This document shows, in pieces, positions 12,501-24,500 of a stretch of 64,000 nt of DNA; position 1 is the stretch's first letter; the number at the start of each line of letters is the position of its first letter. The notes beneath the pieces were generated by a model. That model saw only the letters and a program-made list of their open reading frames with translations. It made no database searches and was not told the DNA's origin. The position numbers and the translations under genes are program-made. This DNA is from Antedon mediterranea (taxonomy: Eukaryota > Echinodermata > Crinoidea > Comatulida > Antedonidae). Location: contig NC_092678.1 in the NCBI RefSeq assembly GCF_964355755.1, forward strand, positions 519,922 to 583,921. The letters are read 5' to 3'.

Positions 12501-15500
12501 TAGGATCATTTAGTACATATTATTACATTAATTCAATTTGTCTAAAACTGAACAAGTAAACTTTGTCATTGTCTGTAACTGCATTTTGTTAAAGAATCAA
12601 TCTTTTGTTGTCAGTTTAACAAGAAACATACAACGTTATGAATTCAAATAAATCATATTAGCAATTACACCATCGGACATGAAACCATTCAAGCGTGACT
12701 AATCTTGTCGCGATGCTCTCTTTACTTGTAATGACATCACTAACATCTTGTGGAAGTGTTATTGGCTTCACCGTCATCATAATTAATTACAGATATCTAA
12801 CTAATTAGCTTAATTCTCAACATACTGTATTGTTTGTTTGTTTGTAGTTCTACAGTCACATTATGGATACAAGAAATGTACACATTAATTATGTGCCACA
12901 TTCGATTAGTTTAGCGAGGTCTTAGTTCCTGACTTAGAATTTAATTTATTTAATAGAATATATACCATACTTGAATTTATTTGTGCATACTTTTCATATG
13001 TAGGAGAGTATGTCAGTGCTAGTCGGTTGTTAAGTAACAAATTAAATATACAAGTAATGTACACATTATGTGGTATGCTTTGCTATTAGTTTAGGAGGTC
13101 TTAAAAGCTTCTTAATTTAAATAGGCCTACTTAAAGTAAGACTGTACATCATGGTATAGTGCATACTTAAAGTAAGACTGTACATCATGGTATAGTGCAT
13201 ACTTAAAGTTACTAGCACATTCTGTACATGCATATTTTTAGAATATGTTTTAAATTTGTTAGGTAAAAATACTGTAGGTTACCAGAATGTATATTTATTC
13301 ACAGCCACAAAATATCTATAGTTACATTTCCTTTGAAGATAATCCAACAATGTATTTAAGCACCTTCTTAGTTCTTACAAGCTTGTTGTTTTAAGGATCA
13401 AGTTGCATATTTCACTAAATATTTGTGTTCAAATATGAAACCAATGCAGGAAACAGACCACACAACAGAATTGTTACTTGCGCAATTCAAAGCTTGTATT
13501 GGTTCCCACTCCAGGATGCAACACAAATAATTTGACCGATCTTTATCCCAACTGTCATTGGTCAACTCGCTTGCGTTGCGCTTACATCCTTGCGTCCTAG
13601 TGTGAACCAAGCTTAAGGAATGAGGAAATTTGGTATTTCTTTCTGTGTTACTGAATCACTTTTGTTTATGATATTCTGGTGTATTTTTTCCGTTAAATAT
13701 CAGTTTATGCTGACTTTCTCCTGTAAACCTCTTTCTGGATGCATCGCATTCAATTTGTAAACCATCTGTTGTTTTATATCAAAATTTAAATATTTACTTC
13801 GGTATTGGAATTTAATTTGAAAGTTGTTGATCCCAGAAGTAGTCATTTAATGAACCCCTTAATCACCTCCATTTAACCTACATTTTTATCCAATCACAAG
13901 GGAGTAAAACAAAGTATTAACTTTTATTGCAAAAACCATCAGATGGGGTTTAAAAGCATAATTTAATGGTTATATGTAAATCTGGTACAATGTCGTGTTT
14001 CGTAATCATCACACTAAATCTACATAATCACTTGAAACTCCCGCAAGCGAGCAACTGAGAAACACCGATTTCAAACGTTAAATCCATTTGATAAACCCGC
14101 GTAAACGCAGGATAATATTGGGCAATAAACAATTTACTTGGTTTGTGTGTTGTAAATTCAAACAATACTACCTCTGAAATAAACGTTAGAACTGCTAAAT
14201 TATCACAAGTAGTTTAAAACTAATGCGGTATTATTTGGGTGTAATAAGTAGTACACTTTGAAAGTGTGGGTAATAACGCTGCGTAAAATTTGTGGTACAA
14301 TATGCTCACTGTGTCAAGTTGCTATGTCCTTTTTGTAACAATGTCAAACCACACAATAATCACGTAACCACGTACGTACGAGATGTTTGCCTCATGATTG
14401 TTAGACTAGATACTTAAATGTCAAAGGTCATTGTAAAGTATGCACTTCTATGTAGTTTTCTATTGAGCAAGTGCTAACCTTTTAAGTATCCAACAAAATG
14501 CATTTGCGAATTTAAAGAAATGTCTTCGTTCTGAAAATGCCAACTCCTAATGCCAACTCCTAATGTTAATATTTCTAAATAGTGTTTGATACAAAATTAT
14601 CTACTGCATTATTGCATGACTCTGCAGGTATATTCCCTTTGCATAAACTGAAAACAATATTGTAATTTTATCTCCTACACAGTAGGCCTAATTGAAGACT
14701 ATACCGGTATATTTGACAATGTTAATTGTTAGGAGGTGGTATAGATTAAAAATCAACACAAGTTTGGTTGTACGTACCCACTTTGGCGCCGGCGATCCAA
14801 GCTCAATGGCATCAGACTCATTTTGATCGTTAACTGGAAGACTTGATGGTACCGGTGTGGACACACCACTGGTGCCATTATCAGTTATATGCAGCTTTGG
14901 TGCCGGAGGATTGACCTGGATTGACCCCTCTACTTTGTCTGGTGCTCCTGGATGTTCCGCAGACAACCCTTGTTCTTCTGTCGGCGGTTCTATCATCAGG
15001 TCCGTCATCTGGTCCGTAACCTGTTGTACCAATATCGGTGCCTCGTTTGGCCGTACCTCTTGAATTTGACCGACACCGAGGGCGTTGTCTTTGTACTCTT
15101 GGACAAAGTTCTTGAGTTTATCAGCCTCGATTTGTGAGAGGTTGTCGCAGAATTCTGGGGCTTGGTCGTGGGACGGTAACTGCTCATGAAGCTGTTTGTT
15201 ACGGATGTGAGCGCCATGGGTTCCGGAGATTGGTTGCGCTTCTTTGGGTATCATTTCCATGTATCTGGACACCTGCAAAAACATGAAGTATAAATCATTA
15301 ATGTCAACAGTTAAAACATGTAAAAAAGAAAATACCAACTACGCACACTTTCACCCTTTAATAACAACAAATTAAAAAGTCCCAAATAAATGAAATAAAT
15401 GTCAAAGCCAAACTGCACATTTGTTGATTAAATTACACAAACAGAATTGTTCCAAGTCCAAATATCGGTTAATTCCCAGATACAAATTGCCGCCAACTTC

Positions 15501-18500
15501 CATTAAAAAAATGTATCGAAATAATCCAGGTCTTAGAAGTTTAATAGACAAACTTATTTTCACTCCAAACAATTATTGAAGCTACCTTTCCCTCCAGACA
15601 CCACTTAAATATTGACAAGACATAGCAGTCAGGCTGTAGGCCTACTGTAAGGAGGACTGTATATTAAAGGGTCATTCATACCAATATGATATCTCTCATC
15701 ACACTTTATCATCTTTCTACCGCATTGCGTTATCTAAACCCTTAAAGACATTCCTTCAGCGTTTCAATCAAGGTATTAAGTTCATAGATTTGGTTCACTC
15801 ATACCATGTACATATTTACTTTTGATTGACACAACCATCTTAAGTTCTGTCTACACTATCAAACTAGTTTGACAAAATAAGTGATATACCCAAATATGGT
15901 AGTGATATGTCTAAATATGGTAGTGATATTACATCATCATGCCCATATAGGGCCAAAACTCGATAAGCGAAAGCTTTTTTTTTTGGTCTTTTGTCTTTAG
16001 TTTTGATTTTATGTATGTGAAAAAGTACAAACAAGAAAGAAAGACAATAAAGATTATTATATATGGGAACATCCCATAGTTTGATAGTGTACACAGGGGT
16101 TTAGAAATGTTCAACAGAATGTTTACTGATGTGTCAACATTTTTTTCTTTACTTTTTTTAAATGTCTAGTTATCAACCAACAGAGCATCAAAGATAAACA
16201 GTATTTGTAATTGAAATAAAATAGACAATTAGTAAAATATTCAACCCGAATTTCACATTTAGATGACTTTTTATATTGGTATGTTTACGATGATTCACAA
16301 TTCTTTAGATTTTTTATTGTATAGCAAGAAAGTTTGTCGTACTGTTCATATAGTGTACATCTTTAAATTCTTAAGCCTTTTGGCGACGACGATAACTCCC
16401 TCAGCTAAGTTCAACCTCCTGGCCTTAGAATGCTGAATGCTCAAGTAATGTTGTCTGTCATTTAATGTTGAGTATGATTTAATGTTGAATGTGATTTAAT
16501 GTTGTGCTGACATAGATTTACATCTTATTTCCTACATAAAACAATCTGATATTTCTAAATAACATTTTACAATTTATCATCTTATTCAACAATATAATCT
16601 TCTCTTTTAGTGAGTTATTATATTATATAAATATTTATATTATTATTTTAGTATCCTAAACAACTAGTGATATTTGGAAACTATCCAAATTCTGTATTTG
16701 CAAATAGTATAAAAAAAAGGTTTGTTTTTGATGCTACGTTTGTTGACAACTAGACATTTCAAAACTAAATAAAAAAAGACACATAAACATATACTGTACT
16801 TATTCAATAAAGTATTATTTTAAAATAATTTTCTCACAAAATCTAAAGTTAGAATTTAGTCATAGAAGCAACTCTGGTCTTCATTTTAAACAATAGACTG
16901 ATTTAGTGTCTTACAACGGTCTTTATTTATATGCACACAATGAGTGAACATTCTTCAAATTATATTTTAAGCGAGTACTTAAAGATGGAAATATGTTTTC
17001 ACCTCCAGGCACTTTATGAAATATTTCCCAGCAATATTTAGCATAATTACCAGTTTTGTTTATACCTTTACCTTTGCTCGGAGGTCAGCCAGAGGTTAAT
17101 GACATCTGTGAGGGCGCTTTGAGTATTGGATTAAAGTCTCATAAGGAGCTAGTGGTAATCACTTGATGCGTGTCAATGAACTGTGCGGATAGCCTCTATT
17201 TAAAGACCGCTTCTTGGAAACACGAGTTGGATAGTTTTTGCAACAATTATGTTTAATAAGATTATTAGTGTAATGTGTTGTTCATGTATATTAAGTCTGT
17301 GTTCCTTGTGTTTACTGGCTGAGAAAAATATTAAAGTAAATCATTTTTTTTAATGTGAGTTGTTTGTGTTCCCCTCCATTTTAAAATGAATTTTTGTGAA
17401 CTTCTAAGTAATAATTTCTGTTTTTGGGGTTATTTTTGGCTTTTAAAAATGTTAATTTATCAATCAAAAAATACAAAAACTAAGCAAATGCTTGGTATAT
17501 GATTTTATTCTGGAAATTAATTTAATAAAATCTGTAAACATTGTAATCAATCCAATTACATTGCAATATTTTTAATTAGTAATCAAACACGCATGAGATG
17601 AAAGCTATTGATAATTTTATTGACAAAAATTATCACAAAAGTTAATCATTAACAGCTCAGAAGTACTGTATGATCAGAATATAATTAGCATACAAACCAA
17701 ACCAAATATTTAAACAATTTATTTCTTTTCTAATAGTAAAATCTAAAATAAACGCCCGTGTTAATCTCGTACAAAATGATTGAAGTGGTTACAGTATTAC
17801 AATGAAATATTGTAAATAAGGACATTACAGTATTAAAGAAGCCAACAATAGAAAAACACTCACGTCGCCGCCGACGCATTACATAATCAGATTGCTGACT
17901 CAGCGCTCTAACTACAATGCAGATTACATTTCATAACCTAAGTGTCCAGATTGTAATAAATACTCCATTATTTTTCCTTTTATTTCTTTTGTGTTCTACA
18001 TCATTTTGTCTGGCTGTTACTTCTAATATTGCATCTAATAATTTTATTTATTTTTTGCTATAAAGATGCTAATAAATAACAAATAGTAATTATATCATTG
18101 CCTTTTGCAATTTGATGTATTTTTCTTTTTTTAATTGTCTTTGCAAAAATAAATTTCCATTTTAAAGTGGACCAATAAAATTTCTTGAATCTTGAATAAA
18201 ATTGTGTTTAATTTGAAAATTACTAATTTTTTGTGTGCATGTTTAAATCAATGTTTTAAAGCACGCTGCATCAGGCGAGGAAAGTATGGTTGCTATACAC
18301 CATGTGATTCTAAAAAACGAAACAATATAAGTTGAGAACATCTTAATGTTTTGGTTGCTATGCTACAAAGACATCTTCAGAAGTATCAATCAATCAACGT
18401 TTTACTCACATATTGTTTCTTTCTCTATAATGTTAATTATTACGGTGAGTCAACAATGGTTTTTTGTAGGGCTTCAACTAATGGTAACATTCACTTCTGA

Positions 18501-21500
18501 TAACATTAATGTAATCAATGTTATTGTATTGATAATGAAAACATCTGCTGTGTAAATGAAAGAGGCTCGCTGATCTTGATTAGTCTTAACGAATCTCAAA
18601 GCTTGTTGTTGTGAAACTCTTCAATACATCTGGTTTGATTCAAGATAATATTAATTAAGGACAAGATGCAATACGGTCAAATTTCAACAATAGAGAACAA
18701 CTCATCCTACAGACTGATATATTACAGTATTGCATTATTATTGTACAATATTATTACTGTTCTTATTTTATCCAGGATTGCTTAATTTTCCTCTAGCATT
18801 CTGCTTAATTTTCCTCTAGCATTCTTATTAATTTAATACCTGCAAAAAAAATAAGAAAAAAAATTAACAATTAAATTAATTAATTATGTAAATTATATTG
18901 CGATATGTTACAAATAATACAATTTTTATGTATTGTAAAACGAATAAAATATTAACATTTTAATAACAATTATGTAAAATTATATTGCGATACGTTACAA
19001 TAATACGTCTTTTTATCTGTGGTAAAGCATAAAATATTAAACCGTTTTGACAAATTGATTACAAATAGGGTACTTACTCAATGAACAACACAATCACAAT
19101 TTGAAAGTAGTAAACCAAATTTTAGTTCAATTACAATAACAAGTGATTGACAAGTTGGTGGTTTTGGGCGATGTGTGCCATTCATGTTATCAATTCCTTA
19201 CTTCCATGAAATATAATAAACAATAAAGAGAATAAGCTACTGTATGGAATACAGTGTTCACCATTATTTGTTATACTGTAGATGTATCTCAATACAATGT
19301 AATATACCAGCCTACCTGTATATGATTTACATGTGTTATACAGTGATATAAAGCTTGCTGTCCACACTATCACTAGTGCCCAAATATGGTAGTGACATGA
19401 CATCATCATGTCCATATTTGGGCACATCACACTTTTTGTGTCAAACTAGTTTGATAGTGTGAACAGAGCTTAATGATAATAATTGGAATAAAAATGTGTG
19501 TGTGTACAAAACACAAATTTTAGGTCTATTGTGAAATGATAACATTACATTTGAATTTTAAGCCAGTAATATAAACAATTGCACTATACTAAAATATAAT
19601 GTATGCTAACTAGTCACTAAATAGTCACTAACTAGTAACTAACCAGTCACTAACCAGTCACTAACCAGTCACCAGCTAGTCACTAACTAGTCACTAACCA
19701 GTCACTAACCAGCCACTAACTAGCCACTAACCAGCCACTAACCAGCCACTAACCAGTCACTAACCAGTCACTAACCAGTCACTAACTAGTCACTAACTAG
19801 TCACTAACTAGTCACTAACTAGTCACTAACTAGTCCCTAACTAGTCACTAACTAGTCACTAAATAGTAATGTATGAATAATTTACAATTTTAATACTTGA
19901 CTATAAATATAATTAAGCCTACATAAACCACTTTGTAACAGCAATAAAAGCCATTAAATTAATTTATTAAAATACACCTAGCCTACAGTTAACAGCTTAA
20001 TTGTCTAAATTTGAAAGATAGATAAAGAAACACTTACTCTTTAAGTTCATTATCACAAAGGTATTGAAATGTTAAACTGAAAAAAATAACTTGATTTTGG
20101 ATTGCGATAACCTAATCGTCGTCTAGATTCTCCGGTGAATAAAAACATAATTTGTGTAAAAGTAAGGACATCAACGTAGAAAAGCTGTAGATCCAAAGAA
20201 CCGACACTTGATTCCAATCTCATTGACTTCAACAAGTCTCCAATTTTTTTCTTAGCGACGTTTCATTTCTAGTTTTACACAGCGTCAGCAGTATATCCGA
20301 TATTAATTTTTAATTATAAATCCATTTAGAAAGTGAGTATTATTATTGGAAATCAATTGGTTTTGTACAAGAATTATTGAAAGTAAAATTTTACTAATGT
20401 AAGAATAATATTGATGAAAATGTAGACCTGTTGTTATTAAAATGTAAAGTGAATGTAAAACCCAATTTTATTTTTAGGTCCGAGTATAAAGACAGATAAC
20501 ATCAATGGCGTCATGGTTTGTTTTGAAATAAGACGCAGTCATCACATTCAAACTCATTCAACAACACTGTGTAAACATGTACATAATTGATTTGTATATT
20601 AAAAGTTGATAAGGCATTGTAAGAATAAACAATTAAGGCAGAACAGGTGAGCATTTCAGAGACTCTTATTTTCTATGTTGTTTTATGCGTGAATTTCATA
20701 TCAATATATTGAAAATCAGTCCTTATCTTCCATTAATGCTATTTAACATTTTTAAATTTCCTAGGACCTACGACTTGCAGCCTACTGGGCAAAATTGTGG
20801 ACGACACATTACCACTTTCTTCTCCCCATACTGTACAAGTGTCGTATAGCTGCCATCTTAGTTAGAATTTGGGCATGCTGATTATATTGTGAGTGAGATT
20901 TTGTCAACAATTGTTTCATTAGCCCCCTGAAGTATCCAATCAAACGATGACAAGATTGTCAGCTAAGCAAGATTGTATACTTACAATTGTTTCAGTAGCA
21001 CCCTGAGGTATCCAATCAAATGTTGTATTTGTTGTTTCTCCACCACCACCATTTTCTAGCGTTGTTGCGCTTGGATCCGTCACCGATGGTTGCGTAGCAA
21101 TTGTAACTTTCTTGCGGTTGTATCGTGCAGCTCGGTCATCGTCAAATAATCGTCCGATCTTTCGTATGGTTTCATGGTTCGTGGGGTCACTGATCTTGTG
21201 GTCAGCTGGTCCGCATTTACAATTTTTACATATTTTCCTAAAAATGATAGAAAACATAGAATGAGACAAATAGTGGAAAATAAACTAGTAATAAGAAGGT
21301 AAAGGCAAGTCCTATATTCATTTCTCATCGTAGGGGAATGAGCTGTTAGCAGCTCATTTTACTAAGCTTCAGTATCACTGTATGTGGTAGGGTGGCCAGT
21401 TCCTTTTCACACCGCCTTATCCTCCCTAGTATTTTCAACCAGGTACTCATTTACAGCTGAGTAGACTGGAAGTTGTCGTGAATTGACAGTCAAGTGTCCT

Positions 21501-24500
21501 AACCACGTGGCTACCGAACTAAGTAAAAGTTTTCTTTGAATATTTGACCAGAATGTGCAAAATAATTACCTCCAAAAGTGAAGATCAAATCCAGGACAAG
21601 CATCACCACACTTGACACAGGCCGCACCAGCTCCTATCTCATGGCCTAGCACAACCTGAACAACAAATCAAAATTAGTCAATTATAAACGGAACAAAAAG
21701 AAGTCTGTAGTTTATTCATTTAGTAGTACATGGTGGTATTAAGCTTTGTCTAAACTATCAAACTTTATTTAACAAAAAATGTGATGTGCGCATACAGTGT
21801 GGACATGATGTCATATCACTACCATATTTGAACATATCAATACCATATTTGAACATATCACTACCATATTTGGTAGTTTGATAGTGATTGTAGACAGAGC
21901 CTTATAATACAATCAAAACATTTCAAAATTCAAGAAAAAATAATACTTAATGTATACAGTAGCTCCATGAAGCTTCTACGTAAAAAATTGGTTAAAAAAT
22001 AATTACAAGGATTGTATTCTTATTGTTAAAACATAATAAAGTAAGTTGACACAGTGCAAGGCCATTATACTTTAGTTCTGTACTTAAAGTTTGTGCTTAA
22101 AAGGTATGACACCATGATAACCAAGTCACAATATGCAATATCAATTATTGATGAATTATCAATAATTAATCACATTCACCTGAGTGCTTTTTTATTTAAC
22201 AGAGAAAAAATAAGATAATATTGTACATCAATTTACTGCAGTACTGTAAATGGTAATGTTGATACACTATTAAACATCAAACGACACATCTTAAAACTGT
22301 GTGTGTCAAACCCTTTCCCTTTCGTTTAAATAAAATTCAGTATTTTTCTAGTATTTTCTAAGAGGTGGTACAATTTAAAAGGGAGGAGGTTAGCATTTAG
22401 CATTATCAATATATAATTATTCATGCTCCAAAAGTAAAAGTTTATCGATATTTTAATCTATGTAGTACACCCTCAACAAGTGTATTTAAAGTTTTGTTTC
22501 GTGCTTCAACTTTTTAAGTGTTATTGGGATGGCAAACAAACGAAAGTTGACCCCAAACTAAGGGTCAAGGGATCACTTTTGAAGTGGATTATTAAACATG
22601 ACCACAACAACTGATGTCTGTGACTGTGTCAATTTGTACAACACATACAAATGACATTGTCATGACAGGTCAGCTATAGTAAACATTGCAACAAATAAAA
22701 TATAAAACAAATTATTAATATTTTTTAAACCTATATACAAATTACAAAATATCAAAATTATACAATGATAGATAATAATTATAATGTTTAATCTATAATA
22801 GCCTGTACTAAAATGAATGTACTGTATATAAGAATTTAAATTGTTTTTAACAAGTAGATAGATCAGGCCCACAACACATGTATTGTCAGCAAATTTAACG
22901 TGATTGTGAAAAGAATATTTCTTGTCTAAAAAATATAAATAAATATAATTTGACACAAATAATTTCTAATAGTACAGTAATAATAAAGATTAAATGATTT
23001 CATTCAAATACAACAGACAGTTATTTAGTGAAGTGTGAAAATGTGCCATTATTAATAATGCGTCATTAAAACTCTACAGTACAGGGAATTAAACAACAAA
23101 CAGGTACTGTTCTTCTCTGCCAGTCTGTGCATTTTACATCACTCAGATATAGCCTACATAGTCATATATTTATAACTTGCCAGCTAAATTATGTTTTTTT
23201 TTCTTTTTTTTTGACGTTTTGTTTACTTACATCTCTTCGTGTTGTGTTTATAGCACGAATTGATTCATAAGCTTCCTCTTCTGTCCCTTGATAAACATCT
23301 TTATCAGTTTTTATGGTGACTTTAGCCATGTTTTTTCACTACAAAATCCCCAAAATTATAAAATATATCCCGAGCACAATTGAAGGCCAATCGACCACCA
23401 AAACACCACAGGCGACACACTAACCACTCGTGTGTGATACACAGGTAACACAAGGTAGGTAGGTAGGTGGTAGGTAGCTCTCCAGGGACCCTCCTACCCA
23501 CACAGTTTTTTTTTACCAGTCCTCAAATTCCTACTAAAACTCTAAAATCGTACAATGTTTTGGCAAGAAAAACGCCTATCTTTACTATTATGAATCCAAG
23601 TTTGATAACTTTACTTAATTTCTGGCAGACTCTGACTGACAGCGAAAAGCAGACTTCGCAGTGGGCGTAACGTGTTTACCACACACAAACTTCTTCAAAA
23701 AATGAAAAATGTTGTTGCTAAAATTTTATATAGAGGGCGCTAGGTATGATTGAATTAAAATCACAAATAATTATTTTTTTAATATATTAAAATTATTTTG
23801 TGTTGTTTGTTTAGAGATTAACAATCGTCGATTATAATAAATTGAAGTTCTGTTTTGTAAATACGAAACTCAGTATAAAAGGCCTGCTGCTACCTAATAT
23901 ATATAACCAGTATAAATATATCTATAAACATTGATGATAAAATAATATAACACATTCTAATTTGACCTATTGTAACTGAATTTTGTAGACCATAAACTTT
24001 ACAAAGTTACTTTACTAAAAGTTTACACTTCTAAACTTGTATTAAAGCTGTTTACTTTAAATAAGTAGGGCCCTGCACACCATACTTAAATTCTAAATTA
24101 CAAAACGAACTATAGAGGGCAGCATTGTACTTTTTATGTACATCAGAGAATATTTAACTTACTATCTGTACTAAAATGATGGTATATCAGAGTTTGAATC
24201 GGTTTTAACATGACAATGTAAATAGATCAGTTATCACATTAAAGACATCAATAATTTATATATTTAACATGACCGAATCTTACATTAACATTTAAAATAA
24301 TATATATGGTACTTCGTCAACACGGAAAACACAATTTCATTCGCAATTTTCATTTCCTTTTAATTGTAAAGGTGAGTCCCAAACTTGAGTGTGAACACGT
24401 TAATACTTTTACTATAGGACTACCCAATTATTCTACGACTTGCACTTCCAAGTTATGAACGGGTTAGTGTGTGCACTTCCAAGCCTATTAACGGGTTAGT

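Larger units (their letters stand above)
15273..20984. other. Testin intron between PET exon and exon 3
   Basis: AT-rich and without a supportable exon. Holds MITEs (15841-16102, 19350-19472), a 10-bp tandem array (19607-19868) and a locally GC-richer patch at 17070-17225 that may be regulatory. Confidence 0.55.

Noticed and set aside
14857-15217. Open frames overlapping the testin PET exon
   Set aside because: Shadows of the real exon in other frames; the minus-strand PET frame has domain and splice support.
14688-15338. Prickle-like identity for the PET-LIM gene
   Set aside because: The Cys-rich N-terminal module, ERAG in LIM1 and termination directly after LIM3 fit testin; prickle has a long C-terminal tail.
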